DNA of 64,000 nt from Actinopolyspora lacussalsi subsp. righensis (GCF_900116555.1 NZ_FPAT01000011.1:119161-183160); one strand, 5' to 3'; shown: positions 8,859 through 18,426, counted from the first letter of the stretch. Notes: a model not told the origin generated them from the letters alone. Numbers and translations: made by a program.

Positions 8859-9590
8859 GTGATCAGGCACGATCGTGCGAGTGAGCCCCACCCGGAGTTC
8901 GGAGCCATGCCCAGGCCACCGCTGAACGAAACCGCCGACGTCGAGGTGGTGCTGCCCTGCCTCGACGAGGCCGCGGCCCTGCCCGCGGTATTGGACTCGA
9001 TCGTCGAGGGGCTTGCCGTGCCCGTCCTGGTGGTGGACAACGGTTCCACCGACGGCTCGCCGGAGGTGGCGGCCCAGCACGGCGCACGAGTCGTCCACGA
9101 GTCCAGGCCTGGCTACGGCGCGGCCGTGCACACCGGGCTGACGCACGCGCGCGGCAGGGTCATCTGCGTACTCGACGCGGATGGTTCCGTGGAGCCGACC
9201 GAACTTCCCGCGCTGATCAATCCCGTGGTCGAGGGGGCGGCCGATCTCGTGGTGGGCAAGCGGGTGCCGACCGTACGCTCGGCGATGGCGTGGCACGTCA
9301 GGGTGGGCAATGCCGCCATCGCGGCACTGATCCGTCGAAACGGACTGCCCGTGCATGATTTGGCTCCGGTTCGGGTCGCCGATCGTGTGAAACTGCTCGA
9401 CCTGGACATCCAGGATCGCGCGTTCGGCTATCCCCTCGAGCTGTTGCTGCGAGCGGGACGCGCGGGTTGGCGGGTACGCGAACTACCGGTCCGGTACTCC
9501 CCCCGGACAAGCGGCACGAGATCCAAGGTGTCCGGCTCGATGAAGGGAACCGCTCGCGCGGTACGTGACATGATCAAGGTGCTGCGATGA
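8859..9590 (+). CDS. Family 2 glycosyltransferase
   Basis: 243 residues, GT-A fold. The nucleotide-sugar site includes VVLPCLDEAAALP near residue 30, VVDNGSTDGS, and the metal-binding DAD of VLDADGS near residue 105. It resembles dolichol-phosphate-mannose-type transferases without membrane anchors. The GTG at 8859 has an AAAGGAGT ribosome-binding site at 8843-8850, and the upstream open frame lacks similarity. It overlaps the next gene as ATGA. The acceptor is unknown. Confidence 0.82.
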   Translation: MIRHDRASEPHPEFGAMPRPPLNETADVEVVLPCLDEAAALPAVLDSIVEGLAVPVLVVDNGSTDGSPEVAAQHGARVVHESRPGYGAAVHTGLTHARGRVICVLDADGSVEPTELPALINPVVEGAADLVVGKRVPTVRSAMAWHVRVGNAAIAALIRRNGLPVHDLAPVRVADRVKLLDLDIQDRAFGYPLELLLRAGRAGWRVRELPVRYSPRTSGTRSKVSGSMKGTARAVRDMIKVLR

Positions 9591-10273
9591 ATCCGACGGT
9601 CGTACTGGTCGTGGCCAAGGCTCCCGAGACCGGGCTGGCCAAGACACGCCTCACACCACCACTTTCCCCGGAACAGGCAGCCACTGTGGCCGCCGCGAGC
9701 CTGTTGGACACGCTGACCGCGGTTCGCGGTGTCCCCGGGATTCATCCGGTGATCGCTTGGACAGGTGAAATAGAGCGTGCCTGCCGTCGTGACGCGATCA
9801 CGGACGCCATGGCCGACATGGATCTGGTCTGGCAGCGCGGGGGGCATTTCGGCGAGCGGCTGGCCGCGGCGCACGCCGAGGTCGCGGAACGCTATCCCGG
9901 CTCGCCCGTGTTGCAGATCGGGATGGACACACCGCAGGTCACTCCCGAACTGCTCGCCGAATCGGCCGCGCCGCTGCGTTCCCACGAGGGTCCGGAAGCG
10001 GTTCTGGGACCGGCGCTGGACGGCGGGTGGTGGGCGCTCGGCCTGCGCGAACCGCATGACGCGGAAGTGCTCGGTCACGTCCCGATGTCACGACCGGAGA
10101 CCGGGGAACTGACCGGAGCGGCCCTGGAACATCGTGGACTCCGGGTCCACGAACTGGTTGAACTCTCCGACGTGGACACGGTGCCGGACGCGCATCGCGT
10201 GGCCGAATCGATTCCCGAATCGGAATTCGCGGCGACGTTGCGTGCGAGCGTCGAACGGGAGGGCGCCGTGTAG
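9587..10273 (+). CDS. DUF2064 (TIGR04282-type) nucleotidyltransferase-like protein
   Basis: 228 residues, with the family start VLVVAKAPETGLAKTRL and the core around QIGMDTPQVTPELL and GPALDGGWWALGL. The family is often labelled 'arsenosugar biosynthesis glycosyltransferase', but it has a nucleotidyltransferase-like fold and is widespread without arsenic genes. No radical-SAM or ArsM gene lies here. It is coupled to the GT2 gene by ATGA and converges on the epimerase 26 nt away. Confidence 0.82.
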   Translation: MNPTVVLVVAKAPETGLAKTRLTPPLSPEQAATVAAASLLDTLTAVRGVPGIHPVIAWTGEIERACRRDAITDAMADMDLVWQRGGHFGERLAAAHAEVAERYPGSPVLQIGMDTPQVTPELLAESAAPLRSHEGPEAVLGPALDGGWWALGLREPHDAEVLGHVPMSRPETGELTGAALEHRGLRVHELVELSDVDTVPDAHRVAESIPESEFAATLRASVEREGAV

Positions 10274-10299
10274 CGTCGCACGGCCGTGAGTTCCTCGGC

Positions 10300-11352
10300 T
10301 CAGTCGGATGTGCCGCGTTGGGCCGCGTTGGCGAACTCGGTGATCCCTTCGGTGAAGCCGATCCGGGCGCGGAAACCGATCTCCTTCGCGGCCAGCTCCG
10401 GATCCGCGACGATGTGGCGCACGTCGCCGAGCCGGTACTGTCCGCTGACCACGGGCTCGGGGCCGCCGGTGGCAGTGGCGAGCTCGCGTGCCATTTCGCC
10501 GATGGTGCGAGGCTCACCGGAGCACACGTTGTAAGCGGCGAAACCGCGCGGAGGATGTTCGAGCGTCGCGAGGTTCGCCTCGGCGACATCGCGTACGTTC
10601 ACGAAGTCACGACGCTGTCCGCCGTCCTCGAACACGCGGGGAGCCTCGCCACGTGCGAGTGCCGAACGGAACAGCGCGGCGACGCCGGCGTACGGGGTGT
10701 CCCGCGGCATGCGAGGGCCGTACACGTTGTGGTAGCGCAGCGCCGTGGCGTGTCCGCCGGTCTGACGTGCCCAGGAAGCGACCAGGTGCTCCTGGGTGAG
10801 TTTCGTGGTGGCGTAGACGTTGCGCGGATCGGTCGGTGCGTCCTCCGGCACCCGCCCGGATTCGAGCAGTCCGCCGCAGTGGGGGCAACGGGGTTCGAAC
10901 ACGCCGCGGTCCAGATCCTCGGCGGCGCGCGGCCCCGGACGCACGACACCGTGAACGGCGCAGTGATAGCGCCCCTCCCCGTAGACCACCATCGATCCGG
11001 CGAGCACGAGCCGCTCGACCCTTCGTTCGGTCATGGCCGACAACAACCGCGCGGTTCCCAGGTCGTTGTGTTCGACGTAGGCGGGTGTATCAGCGGGGCC
11101 GGTTTCCAGACCGACCATCGCCGCGTGGTGGCAAACCGCGTCGATTCCGGACAGTGCGGGCCCGATCACCTCGGGATCCCGCACGTCGCCGACAACGAGG
11201 TCCTCCGCGTGGGTGTGCGCTTCCCGCGCGGAGGTTCCGTGGGCGCTGGGCAGCAGATTGTCGAGCAGTCTGACCTCGTGCCCTGCGGTGATGAGCCGTT
11301 CCGCGACGTGGGAGCCGATGAACCCGGCCCCTCCGGTGATCAGGACCCGCAC
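10300..11352 (-). CDS. NAD-dependent epimerase/dehydratase with Cys/His insert
   Basis: 350 residues, extended SDR. It has the NAD motif GGAGFIG at residues 7-13 and the active-site pair Y180/K184 in YATTK. Between about residues 128 and 165 is an insert with C131, H134, C156 and C159 (RYHC...H and CPHC), which could bind zinc. Such inserts occur in one branch of the family. The substrate is probably a nucleotide-sugar. It lies between the GT2/DUF2064 pair and the fasciclin/molybdoenzyme pair and may work with either. Confidence 0.82.
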   Translation of the reverse strand: MRVLITGGAGFIGSHVAERLITAGHEVRLLDNLLPSAHGTSAREAHTHAEDLVVGDVRDPEVIGPALSGIDAVCHHAAMVGLETGPADTPAYVEHNDLGTARLLSAMTERRVERLVLAGSMVVYGEGRYHCAVHGVVRPGPRAAEDLDRGVFEPRCPHCGGLLESGRVPEDAPTDPRNVYATTKLTQEHLVASWARQTGGHATALRYHNVYGPRMPRDTPYAGVAALFRSALARGEAPRVFEDGGQRRDFVNVRDVAEANLATLEHPPRGFAAYNVCSGEPRTIGEMARELATATGGPEPVVSGQYRLGDVRHIVADPELAAKEIGFRARIGFTEGITEFANAAQRGTSD

Positions 11353-11560
11353 CCGTTCCTCCCGAGCGGACGACTACTGCGACAACGGTGTGTGATTGTC
11401 CATCCACCGACTCAGGACGTCGGCCGCGGGGTGGGGGCCGTTCGTACGGCACGCGATCGGAGTCGGAAACTGTTTTCGGCGGCGGTCCGACGATGAAGGC
11501 ATCGGTCGGCTCACGAAAAGGCCAGTCGTCGTGGGGCGGGAAGCGGGTGCGAAAAGGATT

Positions 11561-11599
11561 CTTCGGATCGGTGAAAAATCGCGATTCACCGATCCGAAG
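11561..11599 (-). terminator. Intrinsic terminator after the fasciclin gene
   Basis: A perfect 15-bp stem (CTTCGGATCGGTGAA and its complement) with a 9-nt loop begins about 20 nt after the fasciclin stop. On the minus strand it is followed by a short T-rich stretch (AATCCTTTTC). It separates the fasciclin unit from the epimerase gene downstream, which probably has its own promoter in 11353-11560. Confidence 0.75.
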
Positions 11600-11619
11600 T
11601 CCTGGGTGAATTTTACCGA

Positions 11620-12318
11620 TCACTGCTTCGGAGGCATAAGCACCTCGTCGATGACGAACACCGTGGCGTTGGCGGTGGGAACGTTCCCGACCTGTACGTT
11701 CGCCCCGTCGATCTTGATGTTCTCACCACTGCCGCTGATCGGAACGGTCTTTCCGTTGACCGTTTCGACCTCACCGGCGTTGCCGAGTTCCTCGGCGTTC
11801 ATCCGCTCGGGAACCACGTGGTACGTGAGAATGTTGGTCAACTGCTCCTTCTTGGCGGGATCGTCGAGCAACGCCTCCAACGTGGCGGGATCCAGCTTTT
11901 CGAAGGCCGAGTTGGCGGGTGCGAAAACGGTGTAGCTGGCGTCCGACTTGTTCAGCGTGTCGACCAGGCCCGCCGTCTGCACCGCTTTGGTCAGGCTGGT
12001 CAGCAGCGGATTGTTACTCGCGGCCGTGCCCACGGGATCATCGACCATGCCCTTGGCCGATCCCTCGTTACCGGGGTCGGTCGGCACCTTGGAGGCGGCC
12101 GGTCCGTAGATGTCGTCGACCGTGGTCACACCCTGCTCGTTCATGCTGTCCTGCCCGGATTGTTCCTGCCCGGACTGGTCCCCGTCCTGCCGCGACTGCG
12201 AGGACTGGTTCTGCTCGTTCTGGTCGTCGTTCTCGGCTCCTCCGCCGCATGCGGACAACAACAGGGCGATGGAAGCCACGGCGCCGGTAACGGCCGTTTT
12301 CACTCGCGTATTGTTCAT
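11620..12318 (-). CDS. Fasciclin (FAS1) domain lipoprotein
   Basis: 232 residues. A lipoprotein signal ends in LLLSAC with the lipid-modified Cys at residue 24. A Gln/Asp/Ser-rich linker follows, then one FAS1 domain to the C-terminus (typical stretches: YTVFAPANSAFEKL, LTYHVVPE, NVFVIDEVL-like end). It is anchored outside the cell membrane, as are the related MPT83-type proteins of Mycobacterium. The ATG at 12318 is chosen because the earlier ATG would place charged residues before the signal. It follows the molybdoenzyme gene by 129 nt in the same direction. Confidence 0.88.
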   Translation of the reverse strand: MNNTRVKTAVTGAVASIALLLSACGGGAENDDQNEQNQSSQSRQDGDQSGQEQSGQDSMNEQGVTTVDDIYGPAASKVPTDPGNEGSAKGMVDDPVGTAASNNPLLTSLTKAVQTAGLVDTLNKSDASYTVFAPANSAFEKLDPATLEALLDDPAKKEQLTNILTYHVVPERMNAEELGNAGEVETVNGKTVPISGSGENIKIDGANVQVGNVPTANATVFVIDEVLMPPKQ

Positions 12319-12447
12319 CGGAATCGCTCGTTTCCCTTCGGTTCGCTTCCGGGGTGGCCCCGAAGTATTTCTTCCCGGCATTCGGAGTCGGGTGAGGTAT
12401 CGATTGGCGTCTCGGCGGATTTTCTTCCGCTTATCGGGTGACTCGCG

Positions 12448-14058
12448 TCATTCCGCGGTGAAAAAGATCGAGTGCCGGCCGGTGGCTCCGTCGGGAATCG
12501 TGGGAACACGTTTCGCGGTCTGGGTGTAGCCCGAGCGGTCGGTGGCTCGGGACTCCACATTGTGGCCGCCGGGTGGGAGATCCAGCTCGATCCGCCACAT
12601 GCGCCAGGTGTCCGTGTTGACGGCGGCGGAAAGCTCCGCCGCTCGCCAGGCCCCCTGGTCGACTCGCACCTCGACACGCTCGATCCCGGTGTGCGGTGCC
12701 CATGCGATGCCCGCCACGGTGACCCTTCCCGCAGGCGTCTTCTCGAAGCCCTTGGGGCGATCGATGCGTGACTGGGTCTTGACGGGTGCGCGTTCCGCCC
12801 AACCCCGCTTTTCCCAGTACGTACGAGCGTCCCAGGTGGTGACTTCGAGATCGGTCACCCACTTGGTCGCCGAGACGTAGCCGTACAGCCCCGGCGTGAC
12901 CATGCGGACCGGGAAGCCGTGCTCGGTGGGCAGTGGCTCGCCGTTCATCCCCACCGCCAGCAGCGCGTCCCGGTTCGGATCGGTGAGCGCGTCGATCGGG
13001 GTTCCGGCGGTGAAGTCGTCCACGCTGGTACTGAGCACCTGTTCCGCACCGTCCCGTACCCCTGACTCCGCCAGAATGTCGCGGACCGGGACTCCGATGA
13101 ACTCGGCGGTCGAGATGTAGGAGCCGCCCACCGGGTTGGACACGCATACCATCGTGATCGGTTTCTGCAGCTGCCGTCGGTCCATCAGATCGTCGAAGGT
13201 GAGGTTCAACTCCCGATCGACCATGCCGTGTACTCGCAGCCCCCACTCCGAAGCGGGTAGCCGCGGCACACGTAACGCCGTGTCGATCCGGTAGAAGTTC
13301 TCGTTGCGCGTGATGAAGGTCGGCGTTCCCGAGTCCGCGAAATCCGCCCCCGCCGGAACCGGGGGTGCCGTGACGTCCGGCTCCAGTGCTCCGATGGCTT
13401 GCCGGGACCTGCTGACCCGCCGTGCCCCGCTCAGCAGCTGTCCGACAGTACCCGCGGTCCCCGAAGCGAGGGCGACAGCGACTCCCGAGATCAGGAAGCG
13501 CCTGCGTCCGCCGGCCGCGTCTTCCGTCGCCGTTTCTTCCCGTTCGGCGTCCTCCCGCTCGGCATCTTGCCCGGATCGCGCCGACGCCGGTTCGCTTCCC
13601 CGGGGGTTCGCCGAGGCAGTGCGGTGCAGCCAGGCAAAGGCAGCCACCCCCACCAGCGCGGCTGTCACGGGAGCTGTCAGGGCTAGTGGGGTCAGACTGG
13701 AGCGGAACACGGTGGTGGCCATACCGAGCAGACCGAAGCCGGTGATCATCGTCATGCCGGGCAGCGGGGTGCGGCGTGACACCAGTCCACCCACCGCCGC
13801 CAGCGCGGCGATCACGATTCCCATGCCAACCAGCAGCGCGAGTTTGTCGGCGGTGCCGAACAGGTCGATCGCCAGCTCCTTCACCGGCTGTGGTGTCAGA
13901 TCGATCGCCGTGTTGCCCACCGCCAGGTAAGGGGAGGCGAGTGGTTCGGTCAGCGCGGCGACCAGGTGTCCCGCCGTCAGGGCTGCCGCCACCGCGAGCA
14001 GGGCGATGAGTACGGCAACAGCACCACCCAGCCGATGTTGGTGACTCGCACGGTTCAT
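12448..14058 (-). CDS. Membrane-anchored molybdopterin oxidoreductase (sulfite-oxidase type)
   Basis: 536 residues. About four membrane helices lie in residues 10-145, followed by an acidic linker, an Arg-rich segment and a further hydrophobic stretch (GGRRRFLISGVAVALASG). The molybdopterin domain covers about residues 240-420, with the Mo-coordinating C305 in MVCVSNPVGG. An Ig-like dimerisation domain ends the protein. The catalytic part is probably extracytoplasmic. The substrate and electron acceptor are unknown. Neighbouring fasciclin and sugar genes suggest a cell-envelope role. Confidence 0.85.
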   Translation of the reverse strand: MNRASHQHRLGGAVAVLIALLAVAAALTAGHLVAALTEPLASPYLAVGNTAIDLTPQPVKELAIDLFGTADKLALLVGMGIVIAALAAVGGLVSRRTPLPGMTMITGFGLLGMATTVFRSSLTPLALTAPVTAALVGVAAFAWLHRTASANPRGSEPASARSGQDAEREDAEREETATEDAAGGRRRFLISGVAVALASGTAGTVGQLLSGARRVSRSRQAIGALEPDVTAPPVPAGADFADSGTPTFITRNENFYRIDTALRVPRLPASEWGLRVHGMVDRELNLTFDDLMDRRQLQKPITMVCVSNPVGGSYISTAEFIGVPVRDILAESGVRDGAEQVLSTSVDDFTAGTPIDALTDPNRDALLAVGMNGEPLPTEHGFPVRMVTPGLYGYVSATKWVTDLEVTTWDARTYWEKRGWAERAPVKTQSRIDRPKGFEKTPAGRVTVAGIAWAPHTGIERVEVRVDQGAWRAAELSAAVNTDTWRMWRIELDLPPGGHNVESRATDRSGYTQTAKRVPTIPDGATGRHSIFFTAE

Positions 14059-14198
14059 GACCGGGATTCGGAGTCGAACGCGCCTCGGACTGCTCCCGGA
14101 ACGGGACGGATCCGCTCTCGAAGACCGCGCCCCCGATTTCCCGGTACTTCCCGTCGAGCTGTCGTGGCGTGGCCGGTTGTCGCGGCAGGGCGGGAGCC

Positions 14199-16088
14199 CT
14201 ACTGCTCGTCGCCGGACAGCCGATGCAACCGCAGCGCCAGCTGAATCTCCAGGCCGCGCTCGGGAGTCCGCCAGTCCGGGCCGAGCAGTGCCGATACCCG
14301 ATCCAGCCGTTGGGCGACCGTGTTCACGTGCACGTGCAACGCTCGAGCCGTTCTACTGAGACCGGCATCGTGCTCGAAGTAGCTTCGCAGTGTTTTGACC
14401 AGATCGGTGCCTTTGCGGGAGTCGTAGTCCAGTACCGCCCCCACGGTTCGACGTACGTAGCCGGAGAGATCACCACGGTCCCCCAGCAACACCCCCAGGA
14501 ATCCCAACTCCGCCAGGGCCGCCCCCTCACCCGTGCGGCCCAGCGCGAGCAGTGCTTCCAGGCAGCGGCACGCCTCCTCGTACTTGCCCGCGATTCCATC
14601 CAGCCCCTCCACAGGTCCGGAACCGCCCACCGTGACCGGACGTGCCGCGCTCGTGCCGAGTGCTCGGGCGGCGTGCCGGGCCGCGTTTCCCGCATCCGTA
14701 CCGGGAAGCACGAGAACCAGATGGTCGCCATGGGTACCCGCGAGCCCGCTGTGCTGCCCGACATAGCGCGAGGCCGTGGAAGCCAGTCGCTCGCGATCCG
14801 CGTTTCCGCAGCGAGAGACCAGCACCACTTTGCTGCCCTCGGGATCGAAGCCGACCCGTCTCGCTCTGGCCGACAGGCCACCGTACGCGCGTTCCCCCGC
14901 GCCGAGCAGCTCGGTGATCAGCTCTCCCCGCACGCGTTCCTCCGCCTCGGCGGTTCTGCGTCGGAGCAACAGCACCAGTGCGGTAACCACACCCGCGCGT
15001 TCGAACAACCGCCGATCGGCATCGGCGGGTTCGTGACAGCCCACCAGCGTCAGGCTGCCGAGCAGTTCGGGGCCGGCCAACGCCGCGCACACCAGGTTCG
15101 TCCGCCACGGCACCGATCTCCCGCTGTTGCGGGACTGCCGCACCGCCCGGCCGGGCCACGGCAACGAGTCCGTCGCCGCGCACGCCAGCTCGGTGCCGTC
15201 CTCGTCGTGCACCACGATACCGCCCCCGAGCACGTCTGCCACGGCTTTCGCGATGTCCTCCAGGCTTCCGCCGCGCAGTACCAGATCCGTGAGGCGGTCG
15301 TGGGCTCGTTCGGCACGTCGCATCGCCGAGTTGTGTTCACGGATGGTCTCGTGCGCGGCGTTGAGCTCCACCAACGCGTGCCGCGTCTCCTCCAGCAGTC
15401 GTGAGTTGTCGATGGCGATAGCGGCGTGGTCGGCCAGTGAGGACAGCAGCGCGATCTCGTCGTGCGAGTAGTCGCGTGTCGACCGGTCCGCGGCGTAGAG
15501 CACTCCGATCACCGAGCCACCCACCGACAGCGGAACTCCCAGGATGGCCACGAGCCGTTCGTCACCGACGGCGTGGTCGATGTCGTCGGTGTGCGTGAAC
15601 CGCTCGTCCTCGAAGTAGGAGGGGGTGGCGTAGGGCCGGGCGGTCTGGGCCACCAGTCCGCCCAGACCTTCTCCCATCCCGAGCCGCACCTGCTGGAACA
15701 GCGCCGAGACGCACCCGTCGGTGACCCGCATGTAAGTGGTACCCGCCCGGGAGTCGTTGAGACTGAGATAAGCCACGTGGCTTCCCAGCAGCATCCGCGC
15801 GCGGTGCACGATCGCCCGTAACACCGCGTCGGGGTCGCGGACCCGCGCCAGGTCCCCCGCGGTGTCGAAGAGGGCGGCCAGTTCCGACTCGTGGCGGCGC
15901 CGTTCGTCGAGGGTGCTGCGGAGTCGTAGCGCCAGCTTCCCCGCCCGCTCCACGCGGTGCAGGTCCCGGGCGGGGAGCTGAGCACGCGCTTCCACCGGTA
16001 CCTGTGCGAGCTGCTCACTGGTGCCGTCGCCCGCGAGCAGTTCGAACAGGTTCAGCAGGTAATCCGAGCAGGTGAGCATGCTCGTCAT
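14199..16088 (-). CDS. GAF and PucR-type helix-turn-helix regulator
   Basis: 629 residues. A GAF domain at about residues 60-220 (with a Y/T-rich ligand pocket) is followed by a linker helix. A CdaR/PucR-type C-terminus has its HTH near the end (FEHDAGLSRTARALHVHVNT). It is likely a transcriptional activator that senses a small metabolite. The start at 16088 gives a natural N-terminus, and a frame upstream to 16187 lacks support. It follows the MHS transporter and dehydrogenase genes in the same direction, so it probably controls them. Confidence 0.82.
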   Translation of the reverse strand: MTSMLTCSDYLLNLFELLAGDGTSEQLAQVPVEARAQLPARDLHRVERAGKLALRLRSTLDERRRHESELAALFDTAGDLARVRDPDAVLRAIVHRARMLLGSHVAYLSLNDSRAGTTYMRVTDGCVSALFQQVRLGMGEGLGGLVAQTARPYATPSYFEDERFTHTDDIDHAVGDERLVAILGVPLSVGGSVIGVLYAADRSTRDYSHDEIALLSSLADHAAIAIDNSRLLEETRHALVELNAAHETIREHNSAMRRAERAHDRLTDLVLRGGSLEDIAKAVADVLGGGIVVHDEDGTELACAATDSLPWPGRAVRQSRNSGRSVPWRTNLVCAALAGPELLGSLTLVGCHEPADADRRLFERAGVVTALVLLLRRRTAEAEERVRGELITELLGAGERAYGGLSARARRVGFDPEGSKVVLVSRCGNADRERLASTASRYVGQHSGLAGTHGDHLVLVLPGTDAGNAARHAARALGTSAARPVTVGGSGPVEGLDGIAGKYEEACRCLEALLALGRTGEGAALAELGFLGVLLGDRGDLSGYVRRTVGAVLDYDSRKGTDLVKTLRSYFEHDAGLSRTARALHVHVNTVAQRLDRVSALLGPDWRTPERGLEIQLALRLHRLSGDEQ

Positions 16089-16204
16089 GGTCGGGGCGGG
16101 GTGGTCCCGACGGCAACCGAGTGACGAACGCGGTTCGGTTTCCGCCGCCGGTTCCTGGTCCCGGTGGTACGGGCTTCCCGCCGACACCGCCGCTCACCCG
16201 TCCT

Positions 16205-17545
16205 TTACCGCGCGATTTCGGTTTCCGCCGTGCTCTCGGTGTGCAGCGAGCTTCCCCGCGTCTCGGTGGCGAACAGAATGGCCACGGAGGTCACCGCCGC
16301 GCCCAGGGCCACATAGACCGCGATCGGTACCCAGCTGTCGAACGCGGCCAGCAGGCCGGTGGCGATCGTGGGCGCCAGCCCGCCCGCTATCACCGATGCC
16401 AGCTGGTAGCCGATCGAGGCGCCCGAGTACCTGACGCGGGTGCCGAACAGCTCGGACATGAAAGCGGCCTGCGGACCGTACATGGCCGCGTGCAGGATCA
16501 GGCCGCCCGTCACCCCGAGCGCGATCAGGGTGAACGACCCGGTTCCGAGCAGCGGGAAGAACGCGAAGATCCAGAAACCGGTTCCCACGGCGCCGATCAG
16601 ATAGATCCCTCTGCGGCCGTACCGGTCGGACAGCGCACCCCAGATCGGGATGACCACGAAATGCACCACCGAGGCGACCAGGACCGCGTTGAGCGCGATC
16701 GATTCGGACAGCCCCAACTGTTCGGTTATGTAGGTCAGCACGAATGCCGTGATCACGTAGTAACAGACGTTCTCGACGAAGCGTGCCCCCGAGGCGATCA
16801 GCACCTCACGCCACTGCTCGCGCAGCACCCGAACGATGGGCGGTTGCTCGGGGGTGCTTCGCTGCTGCGCCTTGTCGGCGGCGTCCAGGAACACCGGCGA
16901 CTCGCTGACCGACAGTCGGATCCACAGTCCCACCAGCACCAGCAGTCCCGAGAGCAGGAACGGGACACGCCAGCCCCACGCCATGAAGGCTTCATCCGAC
17001 TGCACCGCTGACAGCACGGCCAGTACCGCGGTGGCCAGCAGGTTGCCGGTCGGTACCCCCGCTTGCGGCCAGGAGGCCCAGAAGCCGCGTCGTGCGCTGT
17101 CGGTGTGCTCGGACACGATGAGCACCGCTCCGCCCCATTCACCGCCCAGGGCGAATCCCTGCACCACTCGCAGCAGGGTCAGCAGGATGGGGGCCGCGAC
17201 GCCTATCGCCCCGAAAGTGGGAAGCAGCCCCACCGCGAAGGTGGCACCCCCCATCAGCAACAGACTCAGCACCAGCAGTTTCTTACGTCCCAACCGGTCG
17301 CCGAAGTGACCGAACACCAGGCCACCCAGCGGGCGGAACACGAAGCCGATCGCGAAGCTGGAGAACGCCAGCAGCGTACCGATCAGCTTGTCCTCGGTGG
17401 GGAAGAAAGCCGTGTTGAACACCAACGCGGCTGCCGAGCCGTACAGGAAGAAGTCGTACCACTCGACAGTGGTGCCGATCATGCTCGATCCGACGATCCG
17501 GGTCAGTGAGGTGCCGGAGGGCGAATCGGATCGTGTCGCGTTCAT
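16205..17545 (-). CDS. MHS-family (metabolite:H+ symporter) MFS transporter
   Basis: 446 residues, 12 predicted membrane helices. It has the MHS hallmarks GTTVEWYDFFLYG near the N-terminus, the GDRLGRKK loop between helices 2 and 3, and the RVVQGFALGGEWGGA region. The family imports organic acids and osmolytes by proton symport. Its position between a 3-hydroxybutyrate-dehydrogenase-like gene and a metabolite-responsive regulator suggests hydroxybutyrate or a related short acid as substrate. That is inference. Confidence 0.87.
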   Translation of the reverse strand: MNATRSDSPSGTSLTRIVGSSMIGTTVEWYDFFLYGSAAALVFNTAFFPTEDKLIGTLLAFSSFAIGFVFRPLGGLVFGHFGDRLGRKKLLVLSLLLMGGATFAVGLLPTFGAIGVAAPILLTLLRVVQGFALGGEWGGAVLIVSEHTDSARRGFWASWPQAGVPTGNLLATAVLAVLSAVQSDEAFMAWGWRVPFLLSGLLVLVGLWIRLSVSESPVFLDAADKAQQRSTPEQPPIVRVLREQWREVLIASGARFVENVCYYVITAFVLTYITEQLGLSESIALNAVLVASVVHFVVIPIWGALSDRYGRRGIYLIGAVGTGFWIFAFFPLLGTGSFTLIALGVTGGLILHAAMYGPQAAFMSELFGTRVRYSGASIGYQLASVIAGGLAPTIATGLLAAFDSWVPIAVYVALGAAVTSVAILFATETRGSSLHTESTAETEIAR

Positions 17546-17646
17546 GTCTCACTCCTGTTGTGCCGGGACACGAGTTGTGCGGATACCCGGTTGCCCGGGG
17601 GTCGGGAACCGGTACGTGGTGCGGCGGAACCGGAACCGGGTGAGGG

Positions 17647-18426
17647 TCACCGCGCGGTCCACGCTCCGTCGATCGGTATCGAGGCGCCGGTGAGATAGTC
17701 GGAGCCCGGCCCGCAGAGCCAACCGACCACTGTGGCTACCTCGTCCGGCTCGATGAGCCTCTTGATCGCGCTGTGTCGCAGGAAGACCCGGTCGGCCACC
17801 TCGTGCTCGGGGATGCCGTTTTCGCGTGCCTGGGCGGCGAGCTGGCCTTCCAACAACGGGGTTCGCACGTAGCCGGGCTCGACACAGTTGCTGGTGACAC
17901 CGTGCGGGCCCCCTTCCAGCGCGGCCACTTTGTTCAGTCCCTCCAACGCGTGTTTGGCGGCCACGTACGCCGATTTACCCGCACTGGCCCGTACTCCGTG
18001 GACGCTGGAGATGTTGACGATGCGCCCCCACTTCCGCTCGTACATGTGCGGCAGGCAGTGGCGCATCAGCAGGAAGGGGGCGGTGACCATGACCTGCTGG
18101 ATCTGTGTGAAAACGTCGGTGGGGAACTCCTGGATCGGCGCCACGTGCTGAATCCCGGCGTTGTTGACCAGGATGTCCACCTCGGTCGGCAATCGTGTGA
18201 CTCCCGAGTCCTCCCGCAGGTCCAGTACGTGTGTCCGGCCGTCGACTTCGTTCGCGGCCGCCGTCGCGGCCCGCTCGTCGTGATCCAGTACGTGTACCAG
18301 ACAACCCGCCGCTGCCAGTCGTTTCGCACAGGCGAACCCGATTCCGCTTCCCGCGCCGGTGACCAGCGCGGTCGAGCCGGAGAGATCGGCGAACCCGGTG
18401 GAAGGGTCCGGAAACTCCGTCGTCAT
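17647..18426 (-). CDS. Short-chain dehydrogenase, probable D-3-hydroxybutyrate dehydrogenase
   Basis: 259 residues, classical SDR. It has TGAGSGIG (residues 23-30), NNAG (88-91) and the catalytic S140, Y154 and K158. VHGVRASAGKSAYVAAKH and the GPHGVTSNCVEPGYVRTPL region closely match D-3-hydroxybutyrate dehydrogenases, which oxidise 3-hydroxybutyrate to acetoacetate with NAD+. It is the first gene of the dehydrogenase-transporter-regulator series. 237 nt upstream (18427-18663) separate it from the PepSY gene. Confidence 0.82.
   Translation of the reverse strand: MTTEFPDPSTGFADLSGSTALVTGAGSGIGFACAKRLAAAGCLVHVLDHDERAATAAANEVDGRTHVLDLREDSGVTRLPTEVDILVNNAGIQHVAPIQEFPTDVFTQIQQVMVTAPFLLMRHCLPHMYERKWGRIVNISSVHGVRASAGKSAYVAAKHALEGLNKVAALEGGPHGVTSNCVEPGYVRTPLLEGQLAAQARENGIPEHEVADRVFLRHSAIKRLIEPDEVATVVGWLCGPGSDYLTGASIPIDGAWTAR

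Noticed and set aside
9587..10273. Arsenosugar biosynthesis, suggested by the usual name of the DUF2064 family
   Set aside because: No ArsM, radical-SAM ArsS or other arsenic gene is present, and the family is broader than its label.
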